A stretch of 64,000 bases of DNA from Patagioenas fasciata. Taxonomy: Eukaryota; Chordata; Aves; Columbiformes; Columbidae. Within the stretch, counting starts at the first letter, position 1; each line of letters starts with the position of its first letter. The notes below the pieces were generated by a model, which searched no databases, was not told the origin of the DNA, and worked only from the letters and a program-made list of their open reading frames with translations. Location: contig NC_092520.1 in the NCBI RefSeq assembly GCF_037038585.1, positions 4,910,001-4,974,000 on the forward strand, written 5' to 3'. Positions 31,477-54,600 of this stretch are shown here, in pieces. Position numbers and translations under genes: made by a program.

Positions 31477-34375
31477 TCAGCGAACTGGGTGGAAATCCTC
31501 CAAAAGTTCTCCTATTCTTTTCCTTTCTGCAAGAAGCAAGGGGTGAAGGTGGGAATTTTATTAGAAAAATAGGTAATTTTCACCAAAAATTGCCATTGCA
31601 TTGCTGCGTGTAGTGACTACATTTAGTGAAATGCTGTTCTTCATCAAGGCTCTGAGCCAACAGCACTTCACGTTTCCTGCCATTTCTATTGATTCTTTTT
31701 TTCACCTGCTCTACTTATTTTCTAAACATTTATCACATTTTTAAATCAACATGGACCGCAACTTTACGAGAATAAACAGTAAAATCTTGATTTTACAAGA
31801 ATAAACCTTGCGATTCCTGATTTTCATTACTTCGTTTCTCTTTCATGGGCACAAGTTTGGTCTATTTTTAATCACAGAATGGTTGGGGTTGGAAGGGCCC
31901 TCTGGAGATCATCTAGTCCACCCCAGATCACATAGTTCAACCAATATTTTTCGGCTCTGCAATGAATTTTTACATTAAAATAAGCTTGTAAGAAGCAGAG
32001 TTGCTCACCAAGGTGATCAGCTCAGGAAAAAATACCTGGTTTTATACCCTAAAATCCTTAATACCATTGCAATTTAGACTGTGAACAAGTAGGATGGAGT
32101 TAGCAGTCACTAAGACTTGCTAGCAAAGAACTGGTTCTCCAAGTGGCCCAGCAACTTCTCTACACAATTAGCACTCGTTAACCGGTACATTAGGGCAATT
32201 AAATACCAATTTATTGTACCTGCTCTCTTGAAGTCCTCTGGGTGATGCCTGACATACTCCAAGAGCTCCCTGTCCACCTTGGCGTGTATGTAATCCGCAC
32301 GTTTAGTGAGGTAATACCCAACAAACCATCCCACCGTCGTGAACAGGACCTGGCGGTGAAGACCTGCAGCGGAGGGGGAATGTCCTCCTTGTCTCGACCC
32401 ATCTCCTGGCCCCAGCTGGGCCCTTCGCTCTCCCAGATTTGGCCCCACAGGCCCCAGCTCCTCTTTCCCTATCATCATGCCCCCAGGGCCCCACCTGCAG
32501 ACCCCCCGTGGCCCCTGCCACCCCTAGAGAAACCTCCCCCCAATTCCTCAGGGCTCCCTCCCCATATTCCTCAGAAAGTCACCCCAAATCCCCTCTACCC
32601 CCATGAAATGCCTCTTTCTGAGCCCCCTCCGATTGCCTCCAGCCCCCTCAACAGACCCCCCCCCCCCACCTCAGGGCTTCCTTCCCATCACTTCTTCCCC
32701 TAGAACCACCCCCAGAGCCACCCCAAATCCCACCAAGCACCCCTTTTCCCCAACCCCTTTTAGTCCCTCACCTCCTAAAACTCATCCAGAATCAGCCCAA
32801 ATCCCACATACCCCCTTCCCCAGCCCCCTCAATCCCCTCTAGCCCCCCTCCTCAGGGCTGTCTCTTTCCCTCTGTCTCCATATCCCTTACAGTCACACCA
32901 AATCCCATACACCCTCTTTCTCAGCTCCCAGAATTCCACATGCCCCCTTCCCCGTCCCCTCTAACCCCCAGCCCCTGCCCTCAGGGCTGTCTCTTTTCCC
33001 TGTCTCCATGTCCCTTACAGTCACACCAAATCCCACATACCTTCTCCCCCAGGCCCCCCAAATCCCACACACCCCCTTTCCCAGCACCCCTGACCCCCCA
33101 GCCCCTCACCTCAGGGCTGTCTCCTCTTCCCCCTGCCCCCATATCCCTCAAAATCACCCCAAATCCCACATACCCTCTTCCCCAGCACCCCTAACCTCCC
33201 AGTCCCTCACCTCAGGGCTGCCTTCTCATCCCCCTGCCCCTATATCCCTCAGAACCACCCCAAAATCCCACATACCCCCCCCAAATTACACCTCCTTTCA
33301 TGCCACTCCCATCAACAAAAACCTCAGTCCATCTCTTTGCCCAATGCTGACACGTCTGACTATAAGAACATTCCTGCTATGAGCTCTGACAATACAGTTA
33401 TACAGACCCCCCTCCTCAGCCCCCCATACCCCTCCTACCCCCCAGCCCCTCACCTCAGGGCTCTCTCCTCTTCCCCTGTCCCCATATCCCTCAAAATCAC
33501 CCCAAATCCCACCTATCCTCTACCCCAGTCTTCCTAATCCCCTCTAACCCCCCAGTCCCTCACCTCAGGGCTGTCCCCTCTTTCCCTACCCCCATATCCC
33601 TCAAAATCACCCCAAATCCCATCTATCCTCTTCCCCAGCCCCCCCAATCCCCTCTAGCCCCGCCCCCTCCAGGGCTGTCTCTCTTTCCCTCTGTCCCCAT
33701 ATCCCTTACAGTCACACCAAACCCCACATATCCTCTTCCTCAGCCCCCCAAAATGCCATATGCCTCCTTCCCCAGTCCCTCACCTCAGGGCTGTTTCCTC
33801 TTCCCCTGCCCCCATATCCCTCAAAATCACCCCAAATCCCACATACCTTCCCCAGCTCCTCACCTCAGGGCTCTCTCTCCCACCCCCCTCCCCTCAGGGC
33901 TGTGTCTCCTTCCCTCTGCCCCCATATCCCTCAAAGTCACCCCAAATCTCACACACCCCTCCCTCAGCAGCCCAAATCCCCTCTATCCCCCCAGCCCCTC
34001 ACCTCAGGGCTGCCTCCCCTTTTCTCTGCTCCTACATCCCTCAGAGTGACCCCGAACCCCACACACCCCCTCCCTCAGCAGCCCAAATCCCCTCTATCCC
34101 CCCAGCCCCTCACCTCAGGGCTGCCTCCCCTTTCCTCTGCTCCTACATCCCTCAGAGTGACCCCAAACCCCACACACCCCCTCCCTCAGCCCCTCTAATC
34201 CCGCCAACCCCTCACCCCAGGGCTCCCCCCACACACCGGCTCGGAGCACGGGGCGGTGGTTGTAGCCGTTATCCAGCAGGGCCGCCACCCAGCCGGCGAA
34301 CCCCAGCCAGACCGAGCCCTTGTTGACCAGCGGGGGCGGCGGCAGCGAGCGCGACTCGTCGGGCAGGAACACCAT
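31477..34375 (-). CDS. NDUFC2: NDUFC2, complex I subunit B14.5b (three exons)
   Basis: Three coding exons on the minus strand: 34237-34375 (ATG at 34375, good Kozak context), 32220-32363 and 31477-31526, giving 333 bases and 110 residues, against 119 in human. Donors are GTGTGT and GTACAA; acceptors CTGCAG and TTGCAG; the reading phase matches across both joins (a G-L-H-R-Q segment spans the first, as in mammals; exon 3 ends D-F-H-P-V-R). Two hydrophobic segments lie at about residues 21-37 and 52-65. The family is an accessory subunit of the membrane arm of mitochondrial complex I, needed for assembly. The N-terminus is shorter than human, starting directly at F-L-P-D-E-S-R-S-L-P-P-P. Upstream sequence (34376-34480) is strongly GC-rich, so a CpG-type promoter is likely. 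Intron 1 is filled by a minisatellite. Identification firm. Confidence 0.95.
31875..31950 (-). mobile_element. CR1 LINE terminal scrap in NDUFC2 intron 2
   Basis: Only the 3' tail remains ('cacagaatggttggggttgg', 'agatcatctagtcca'), between NDUFC2 exons 2 and 3. Confidence 0.55.
32540..34225. repeat. C-rich minisatellite filling NDUFC2 intron 1
   Basis: About 1.65 kb of imperfect units of roughly 100-130 bases. Landmarks recurring in each unit are 'cctcacctcagggct', 'ccccatatccctcaaaatca' and 'ccccaaatcccacatacc'; the first appears at about 33104, 33205, 33448, 33559, 33778, 33860, 34000 and 34110. The NDUFC2 sense strand is therefore G-rich. Long open frames here are by-products of the repeat. 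Confidence 0.9.
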
Positions 34376-34480
34376 GGCGGCCGCCCCGCAAGGTGACCGG
34401 CGGAGCGGTGCTGCGGTTGCTCCCTCCGCCGCGCCCGCCGCCGCGCTCCCGGGTTCCGCCTGCCCCGCTTTTAGTTATTG
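34376..34480 (-). promoter_or_regulatory. NDUFC2: NDUFC2 promoter region, CpG-rich
   Basis: Dense CpG and GC just upstream of the NDUFC2 start, ending abruptly before a CR1 element that begins at about 34520. No TATA box seen. Confidence 0.55.
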
Positions 34481-34519
34481 AACCAAAAAAACGTCCCAAA
34501 AACCACCACCCCAGCGCAC

Positions 34520-35505
34520 AGATTGAGACCTGTGTCTAGTGCAGTGCCGCAAGGGTCAGTACTGGGACCAGTACTATTCAATATATTCATCAATGACTTG
34601 GATGAGGGAATAGAGTGACTGTCAGCAAGTTCGCTGGGGACACCAAGCTGGGAGGAGTGGCTGACACGCCAGAGGCTGTGCTGCCATCAGAGACCTGGAC
34701 AGGCTGGAGAGTTGGGTGGGGAGAAATGGAATGAACTAGAACAAGGGCAAGTGTAGAGTCTTGGATCTGGGCAGGAACAACCCCAGGCTCCAGTGTAAGT
34801 TGGGGAACAGCCTGTTGGAGAGCAGTGTAGGGGAAAGGGACCTGGGGGTCCTGGGGGTACAGCAGGATGAGCATGAGCCAGCACTGGGCCCTTGTGGCCA
34901 GGAAGGCCAATGGTACCTGGGGTGGGTTAGAAGGGGGTGGTCAGTAGGTCAGAGAGGTTCTCCTGCCCCTCTGCTCTGCCCTGGGGAGACCACCCCTGGA
35001 ATATTGTGTCCAGTTGTGGCCCCTCAGTTCCAGAAGGACAGGGAACTGCTGGAGAGAGTCCAGCGCAGGGCAACAAAGATGCTGAAGGGAGTGGAGCATC
35101 TCCCATGTGAGGAAAGGCTGAGGGAGCTGGGGCTCTGGAGCTTGGAGGAGCCTGAGGGGTGACCTCATTAATATTTACAGATACATAAAGGGTGAGTGTC
35201 AGGAGGATGGAGCCAGGCTCTTCTTGGTGACAACCAATGATAGGACAAGGGGTAATGGGTACAAACTGGAACACAAGAGGTTCCACTTAAATTTGAGAAG
35301 AAACTTCTTCCTGGTGAGGGTGGCAGAGCCTGGCCCAGGCTGCCCAGGGAGGTTGTGGAGTCTCCTTCTCTGCAGACATTCAAACCCGCCTGGACACCTT
35401 CCTGTGGAACCTCAGCTGGGTGTTCCTGCTCCATGGGGGGATTGCACTGGGTGAGCTTTCCAGGTCCCTTCCAACCCCTGACATTCTGGGATTCTGTGAT
35501 TCCGA
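34520..35505 (+). mobile_element. CR1 LINE 3' half, about 1 kb
   Basis: The longest CR1 copy in the window. It begins in the reverse-transcriptase palm region ([15 protein letters not shown] can be read near 34540-34590) and runs to the 3' tail. Frame is not kept throughout. Its 5'-truncated end lies about 145 bases upstream of the NDUFC2 ATG. Confidence 0.92.
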
Positions 35506-35792
35506 ATCAGGTGGCTTTAGCAAGGTTCGGGTGGGGGTTCCCGCACTCCTGAGCCCACCGGGTGAAAGGGCTTTGTAGGAAACACCTCAAAAATAAAATA
35601 GGCCCGGGCAAGATCTCTCAGCAAAGCGTATTTCAATAGTGATTTTGCAAGATCAGGTGTTCTACCTAAAGGTAGGCACATGGAACAGGGCCGCAAATTC
35701 CTTCCCCTGTTCCCCATGAGTTGGTGCTTCAAGGTTTACAGGCTACCCAACGTCTGCCTCAGTTTACCTGTCTCATTCGTCTAATTCTAACA
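35500..35792 (-). mobile_element. Probable endogenous retrovirus LTR (fossil), minus orientation
   Basis: On the minus strand a block begins TGTTAG at 35792, directly after a purine-rich tract of polypurine type (35793-35806), as expected for a 3' LTR next to its internal region. It runs to about 35500 beside the CR1 tail. The internal region, if any remains, would lie above 35806 but no coding part is recognisable, so this is at most a broken remnant. Family not identified; a unique non-LTR origin is possible. Confidence 0.35.
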
Positions 35793-35806
35793 ACCCCCTC
35801 CCCATA

Positions 35807-37765
35807 TTGATTTATTGAAAATATGGATTCTTGGCTCTCTGGTTTCCCTAACTTTTTAAATACAGTAATCAGTTTGCATTCTGGGTTTAGTCAAAGAGAC
35901 TTTGTTTTACATTAAGGATTCATAGTCTGATGTCTTTGGGGTCGGGCACCAGGTCCCCAATTTTGTGAAATCAACATTTTCCCTCCAATGGCTCCTTACA
36001 ATTCAGCCCCATCATGTGTGCAGTGCCAGGGAGGCCTGTCCATAATTAAATTAGGGGTTTAATTAAACCCTAAAATCAAAACCAAATCAGTTGCAGAGCT
36101 CTTCCTGCTGACACATTAAAGACCTACAGTGTTAGGGTTTGTTCTGGTTTTTTTTAAATTACTATAAAAACCATGTTAAAGCAGTTGCAACTGAAGAGAA
36201 GCTGCTAAATTAATGTATACTGTGATTAAGTTATAAAAGATGTACCCATCATTAAACAATTGACATGAGATAAATGCTTTCTGACCACTTGCAAAATGAG
36301 GGGATATTTTTCAAGTTTGACATCCTTATGTATGACAAGAGACAGAAGATTGAGTGATACATTGTTTAGAAGCAGAGTGCTTAGTCTTAGGCGCCCTCAG
36401 AGAAGAAAACTGCTCAGCACTACCAGCCTTGAAAGGACAAAAATTGGTGGAAAAGAGAGGGAAAAACATCAAGTAGATGTATAGAAACGGGTAAGAAAGT
36501 GAGGAGATACATGCTTTAGTGGGGTTTAAGTACCTTCAGTGATTTAGGTGCTGGTCAAGTCCCATAAAGTCATGCCATGACCACTGGGAATAGTGTTGGG
36601 TTAATGGTTGGACTTGACAATCTTAAAGGTCTTTTCCAAACAAAGCGATTCTGTGATTGATAGAACCATTTAAAAAAAACCTCATATTTCAACACATCAC
36701 AGGTCCTAAAGGATTCCCAGCCTCTTTCCTGAAAAAATATTTAGCTTTTTTTCTCTGCAAAGGAAGAGATTTGGCTGCCACCTCTCCTTACCAGGAGATG
36801 TTGAAGGTGAGGCAGAAGCCCTTGGAGGATTTCAACTTGCAAAGGCGCTGCTGGAGAAGAACAGGGATAGGGTTGGGGTTTTTTTGAGACATTACCATTC
36901 CCCTACACAGAATACCACCTATACACAGTAAAACAGGAGCATTAAGGATGCATCACCCCGTGCAGAGCTTTGAGGCTCAGACCGAAGATAAAATAGAGGT
37001 GGAAATGGTACTAAGGCACTGCCAGGGGTCACAGCAGCTAAAAAGACCGTGGCAAAGGAATTAGTGGAAGAAAGTTCAAAAAGTGCTGGAAAAAACATCA
37101 TCCCATCCCTCCCCCCCTCCCAGCTTCATGTGTCATTGCTGGGCTCCAAACCAGACCCCAATTCCTAGAGCAAAATCTTTTATGGACACTTCTGAGGGAT
37201 TTAAAAAGGTACCATGAACTGCATCAAGCTGTAGGTAACCGTCATCTTTAAGGGTGCATGATTTTGCAGAGAGAACACAATAAACCTCTTTTTTCTGTTT
37301 ACTGGAGAACTGCAGACACTTGGTCTTTTGTCACTGTTGCAGAGATTTACATTAACTGCAAATATATGCAATTATCCAGCCACATCAGCTGATAGATTTA
37401 AGGGTGTTAAAACAACAGCAAATTGAGGCACGTGTCTAACATGAGGAAATCTGGTCTACAAAAATAAGCGTGATTACAAGATTAAAACCCCTTTGCAAAG
37501 GAGATCAAAGGGACACAGATGAATAATTTAAAGCATGAGATTTGGGTGTTCAAGAGTTTGACAAAGCACCTCGGGACAAGTTTCCAGCTAGACGCTACGT
37601 CCTGACTTGGATGGATGTCCATCAAAAGTAGGGTTGAAAAAAAACCCACAATAAATGCTCGAACAAAAATAAAATAGCAAGTTTTTAATGTACATATTCA
37701 ACAGAATGCAGTAACAACGCTGTCTTCTACACAGCAATGATCCCTTGTAATTTGCCACAGCGATT
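35807..37765. other. Intergenic DNA between NDUFC2 and ALG8
   Basis: AT-rich DNA; apart from the CR1 scrap at 36585-36660 nothing was recognised. The left part may be decayed retroviral interior (see the LTR entry), which cannot be confirmed by eye. Confidence 0.4.
36585..36660 (+). mobile_element. CR1 LINE terminal scrap
   Basis: CR1 3' end: 'ggttggacttgacaatctta', 'aaggtcttttccaa' and the 'gattctgtgattga' tail. Confidence 0.6.
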
Positions 37766-37771
37766 TTTATT
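37766..37771 (-). terminator. ALG8: Polyadenylation signal of ALG8 (probable)
   Basis: AATAAA on the minus strand about 280 bases beyond the ALG8 stop codon at 38050-38052. Confidence 0.5.
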
Positions 37772-38049
37772 CGAATACAAAGAGTAATGGGAAAGCCGGG
37801 CAGGTTTTCCTGTGGACAGAAGTCTGGACCTCGTTAAGCTTCACATTTTATCCACGGCAAGCGGCATCTCACTGTGCCTCGTGTTATTGTAACGAGCGTT
37901 TCTGATCAGAGGTATCCTCGTTGGGCAGTATAGAAGTGTTGGAATAAAAGAAAATAAAGTAAACATACGGAGTTGTACATCTTTGTGACAACCTCTAACC
38001 GTGCCAGATAATCCCCCTTAAACCTGGGACTAGTCCCAACACTGAGGCT

Positions 38050-49139
<11,090 letters not shown>

Positions 49140-49262
49140 GGCACGCGCCGCGCAACGGACCCGCCACGCACGCGCGGTAACAGCAACGGTGGCACCGCCC
49201 GCCCGGTTTGAAGCGCGAGGCCACGCCCATCGCGGCGTGCGCGCATGCGCGGGGCTGGCAGG
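49140..49262 (-). promoter_or_regulatory. ALG8: ALG8 promoter, CpG-rich, with NRF1-type site
   Basis: CpG-dense block directly upstream of the ALG8 ATG. It includes CGCGCATGCGCG at 49240-49251, a full match to the palindromic NRF1 consensus (YGCGCATGCGCR), and GC boxes at 49190-49205. No TATA box. The block ends where a CR1 tail starts (about 49270). Confidence 0.65.
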
Positions 49263-49269
49263 GCAGAGA

Positions 49270-50080
49270 CTCGATCGCAGAGTCAGGGGTTGGAAGGGAC
49301 CTGGAGAGCTCATCCAGCGCAATCCCCCCGCCGGAGCAGGAACACCCAGCTGAGGTTCCACAGGAAGGTGACCAGGCGGGTTTGAATGTCTGCAGAGAAG
49401 GAGACTCCACAACCTCCCTGGGCAGCCTGGGCCAGGCTCTCGCACCTTCACTGTGAAGAAGTTTCTTCTCAAATTTAAGTGAAACCTCTTGTGTTCCAGT
49501 TTGTACCCATTACCCCTTGTCCTATCATTGGTTGTCACCGAGAAGAGCCTGGCTCCATCCTCCTGACACTCACCCTTTATATATCTGTAAACATGAATGA
49601 GGTCACCCCTCAGTCTCCTCTTCTCCAGCTCCAGAGCCCCAGCTCCCTCAGCCTTTCCTCACACGGCAGATGCTCCACTCCCTTCAGCATCTTTGTTGCC
49701 CTGCGCTGGACTCTCTCCAGCAGTTCCCTGTCCTTCTGGAACTGAGGGGCCACAACTGGACACAATATTCCAGGTGTGGTCTCCCCAGGGCAGAGCAGAG
49801 GGGAAGGAGAACCTCTCTGACCTACTGACCACCCCCTTCTAACCCACCCCAGGTACCATTGGCCTTCCTGGCCACAAGGGCCCAGTGCTGGCTCATGGTC
49901 ACCCTGCTGTCCCCAGGACCCCCAGGTCCCTTTCCCCTACACTGCTCTCTAATAGGTCGTTCCCCAGCTTATACTGGAACCTGGGGTTGTTCCTGCCCAG
50001 ATTCAAGACTCTACACTTGCCCTTGTTATATTTAATCAGATTTCTCCCCACCCAACTCTCCAGCCTGTCCAGGTCTAGGG
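49270..50080 (-). mobile_element. CR1 LINE 3' fragment upstream of ALG8
   Basis: About 800 bases of CR1 3' end, tail towards ALG8 ('agtcaggggttggaagggac'), running to the 'cccacccaactctccagcct' segment. Its 5' side passes directly into the G/T-rich minisatellite. Confidence 0.92.
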
Positions 50081-51650
50081 CAGTGTGGGTGGGGCTGGGT
50101 GGGGCCCAAGGGGTGGGGCTGCTCTGGGTGGGATTTGGGGGAGCAAGGGGGTGAGGGTTTGGGGTTCAGGTGTGGGGTGGGGGCTGGACTGGGTGAGGTC
50201 TGGCTGATGTTGAGGCTGGGTGGGTGTGGGACCAGGTGTGGGTCTGGGGGATGTGGGACAAGGTGTAGGGTTGGGTGATACGAGATCAGGTGTGGGGTTG
50301 GGTGATGTGGGATCAGGTGTGGGGTCGGGCGATGGGAGACCAAGTATGGAGCTGGCTGTTGCGGGGCCTGAGTGTTGTGGGTCTTGGGTGATGTGGGGTT
50401 GGCTGGTGTAGGACTACCATGGGGTTGAGTGATACGAGGCCTTGGTGATGTAGGGTTGGGTGGTGTGGAACCACCAGTGGAGTGGGACTAGGTATGGAGC
50501 TGGGTGGTGTGGGGTTGGGCAGTGTGGGGCCAGTAGTGGGGTTGGTGGCTGTGGGACAAGATGTGGGATTTGGGTGGTGTGGGGTTGGGTGGCTGTGGGA
50601 TCAGGTGGTGAGGGACAACCAGTGGGGTTGGAAGGTGTGGGTAGGGCGGTGAGGGACCACTGGCGGGGCTGGGTGGTGTGGGGTTGTGTGGTCTGAGGCC
50701 AGGTATGGAGCTGGGTGGTTATAGGGCCTGGGTGATGTGGGGTTAGGTGGTGAGTGACAATCAGTGGGGTTGGGAGGTGTGGGATCAAGTATGGAGTTTG
50801 GTGGTGTTGGACTTGAGTGACGTACGGTTGGGTGGTGTGGGGCCTTGGGTGATGTGCGGTTGGGTGGTGTAGGACTAGCAGTGGGGCTGGGTGGTGTGGG
50901 ACCAGGTATGGAGCTGGGTAATGTGGGGTTGGGTGGTGTGGGACCACCAGTGGGGTGGGACTACGTATGGAGCTGGGTTGATGTGGAGTTGGGTGGTGTG
51001 AGGCCAGTAGTAGGGCTGGGTGGCTATGGGACCAACTATGGAGTTGGGTGGTGTGGTGTTGGGTGGTGAGGAACCACCAATGGAGTTGGGTGGCTGTGGG
51101 ACCAGGTGTAGAATTGGGAGGTGTTGGACCTCAGTGATGTAGGGCTGGGTGGTGTAGGGGCCAGCTGATGTGGGGTTGAATGATGGGGGACCACCAGTGT
51201 GGCTGGGTGGCTGTAGGACCAGATATGGAGGTGCGTGGTGTGGGTCCTGGGTGATGTTGGGTTGGGTGGTGTGGAGTTGGGTGGTGAGGGACCACCAGTG
51301 GGGTCTGGTGTTGGGCCTGAGTGATGTAGGGTTGGGTGGTGTGGGGTTGGGTGGTCTATGACCCAGCTGATGTGGGGTTGAATGGTGTGGGACTTGGGAG
51401 GTGTGGGACCGGGTATGGAGCTGGGTGGTGTGCGGCCTGGGTGATGTGGGGTTGGGTGGTGAGGGACAACCAGTGGGGTTGGGTGGTGAAGGACCACCAG
51501 TGGGGTTGGGAGGTGTGGGACCAGATATGGAGCTGGGTGGTGTGCGGCCTGATTCATGTGGGGTTGGGTGGCTTTGGGACCAAGTGTGGAGCTGGGTGGT
51601 GTTGGACCTGACTGATGGACGGTTGGGTGGCGTGGGTCCTGGGTGATGTG
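50081..51650. repeat. G/T-rich minisatellite, about 1.57 kb
   Basis: Imperfect short units built from 'gggttgggtggtgtgggacc', 'accagtggggttgg', 'accaggtatggagctgggtg' and 'cctgggtgatgtgg'. Sub-unit length is roughly 30-50 bases with higher-order shuffling. Long open frames on both strands here (rich in P, H and T, or in G, V and W) are repeat by-products. Confidence 0.93.
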
Positions 51651-54600
51651 CAGTTTATAAATGTTTGAAACATAAATGAGCCGATGCATTTAAAATGGTT
51701 TAAATTTTTTAGGATGGCTTGCTCATCCAAGTTTTCTACAACTGTACTATTTTGGAGAGCTTCCTACAATTCTCAGCCACGGAGACACACTCTGTAAAAT
51801 CCATAGAGAAAAAACTACAGATTCAGCAAGCATCTATGTATTCTGTTCTCTCAAGAAATGTATGTCAGGCAGAGCATCCCTTGCTTCATTCACATTTTAT
51901 TTACTGCTTTCTAAAATGCATAGTGGTAAGTTCACAAAAGAGTTACAGGCGGAGAAACGCAACCAGGTTTTTCAATGCGATAGCCCTACAGGCTCTCTAT
52001 GAAAGTGGTAAGAAATCAAAACCATCCTTTGACACTTGACAAATAGTATTCATTCAAAAACATGGATTTTAGTGAACTTGGGATCAAATTCTGATCAACG
52101 GGAGAATCCCACGGTTAGGAGCAAGAAAATACAAGGGGGGAGTGGCAAAAGGAAGAAGAGAAAAGGGTTTGTTCCATACTGCGCTCCCCTAAAGCTCCTT
52201 TTTTTCTGAATTTATAGGGAAAACATTCCTCATGTTGGTCCCAAGTGAATCTGAGAGCATGATCTGCATATTTATGTTTGACCCAGCCCTTCTCGCACAG
52301 AATATCTACACGACTGGCTCTACTAATGCACATTCGAGACTTTTACTGGGAGGGCCACACATTAGCATCACTCGTACCCTGCACATTTGTGCCCATCAGT
52401 GCGTGGCTATGGGAGTCATTACAGAACACCGGTTAAGTATTTCAAAACATATTGAAATACTGAGCACCGACACCAAATTCAAAGGGATGGGGTGAAAACC
52501 AAACCCCTCAAAGGATCTTTTTCATAACTTCTCCACTTATCTGCGAAGTACCAGCCTAGATTTATTTTCTGCAGTGTATAGCTGAAGGCAACGTTTATCG
52601 CTCCCATCAACCTCATATGTGGATCCCACCAGCCTTTCCTGGAGTGGGAATGAATCTGATCGATTGCAGGTTGTCCTGGTTTATTCCGCAAAGCTATCTC
52701 CTCCTGACAAGTTACTAATGTAGCTTTTGGCATGACCAATATTTAAGTTGCATAATAGGAGATTAAAACTGGAAAGGGACCAGTGAGTCATTCCAACCGC
52801 AGGCTCATTCCATAGCAAAATCTTTTGTCTCTGTTGTTATCTCACTAGGTTTTTTCCTGACCACGTCAACATTCTTTATTCACTCCCTTCTGAATTCTTC
52901 CAGGTCTAATTTTTACACCTATTTATTTGATTTCCCTACCATTACCTGCAGCAACAAATACTCCTCTCACCGACTCCTAACAACCTTTAAAAATAGCTGC
53001 ATGAACTAAAGATATCTTAGTATTTATGCACCGTTTTAGTCCCTTCATTATAACTGGATATTGCTAGATATTTAAGAGCTATCAAGCCTAAAAAGCACAT
53101 AGAGAAATCCACGAGTGATTCTTTCTGGACTCCACTAAGATGCTTCATAATCACACTTTTGTCATAGAAGAAATCCCACTGTGCTATGCACATGCCCATA
53201 TCTGAAAATGCCATTACATTGCAGCTAATGACTTATTTATGGGGTTTTTTTGCTCTAACACTATTGATCGCTCTATTCAGCGGCTCTCTCAGTGTTCAAG
53301 CCATTAAAAAAGTAAAGTGCAGGACTTGGCATCATTTTGTAGATGAAGATGTTGAGGGAGACAGTGACACGGCAGAACCAGGAGTTTTGCACTGACACAT
53401 GGAAGAAAACACCCTTCAAACTTTAAGGTCAAAAATCTCCTTTCCTTGTTCTCAGGCCCTTACAGGAAAAAAAAATCAGTTTGTTCTGAGAGTGAATATT
53501 CCTCTCAACAGTGAAATAAGCGGTAATAAGTGCCAAGTGCTTTTCAATGGGGTTGCGCTGTAATTAATGTGCATGTTCACTAGTCTTTAATTCAGGAAAA
53601 CTCTTGAGAAGAAGAATCAGCGGTGCTGTTGACTGGTGAATAAAAGCAAGTGACACCTCCGGGGCTTAGAAAAAGAAGGTAAACAAAAGCCAGCTATCTA
53701 GATAAAAAGGGAACAAATGTTTTGGAGAGAGAACATTCCTATAAACAGTCATTATAACGCAACTCACAGACAGCAAAATTAAGGAGCAGCTGTAAATTTA
53801 GCTTAATATGCAGTCTGAAATAGCAACCGTGTTTGTATAACATATGTTTGTGATGGCAAGTGATTCACTTACCGCTTATTTCACATCCTCTATTAGCAGG
53901 TAGAATGACTGTGGCATTATAAATAGCACCTCATGCTTAAACGTGTTTATTCTGCTTAGCAATTCAGAGGTATCTCCAGTTTTTCTATTCCTCCCAATGC
54001 CTGTCTTCACTCATGTCTTTATACTTGTTGGAAATTTTGCATCTCTCTGCATATCAATTAATGCCAGAGATTTGTGGCCAGCCACACCTTTGATTGATTT
54101 AGTTACCTGAGCACAGATAAATGTGTATTCAAGTGGTCTTTCTTTTGCATAATAGACTAATGGGTTAAAGCTATCCAGGAGATGACCTGGGTTTAGTTCT
54201 TTCCTTAGTCCCTGGGGATTGAAACCCCTATATCCATGTCAGCAGAATCACCCCAGTTACCATCCAGGCCAGGTTGGGGTGCTCTGCATTTCTTGTTTAG
54301 ACTTCTAAGAAACTGCGTAACCGGTTTTAGTTTAGTCCAAAGGTGGTGGAGGCAAAGGGTAAATGAGTAGAAAGAGCAAATGCTCTAGATTAAGCTATGC
54401 ATAGTGCTTTTATGGACTCCTCTTACTTGCCTTTCACCAGAAAATGCAGTAATGATTCAACTCTCCTATAGAATATTTTTATTTTGCTGTAACAGAACAG
54501 AGCAGTATCAATCCAGAGCTCTAAAAGGTATAGATCAGACTTCTACCTCCTTCCAAAGGAGATTTGAGCCCACTGTTCTTACCTTTGGATAAACTCAAGC

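Noticed and set aside
32110-32478. Reading NDUFC2 exon 2 as a single longer frame of 122 codons
   Set aside because: Both ends of that frame are intron; the exon is bounded by CAG at 32364-32366 and GTAC at 32219, and the true last exon at 31477-31526 gives the conserved C-terminus.
33760-34326. 188-codon proline-rich frame on plus over NDUFC2 intron 1
   Set aside because: Translation of the C-rich minisatellite; it runs antisense across NDUFC2 exon 1 and has no independent support.
50081-51650. CRISPR-like array
   Set aside because: Units are degenerate and contiguous, with no conserved repeat alternating with unique spacers, and the sequence is a bird nuclear genome.
50414-51689. Long minus-strand open frames rich in P, H and T
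   Set aside because: They are produced by the G/T-rich minisatellite, which has few stop codons in several frames.
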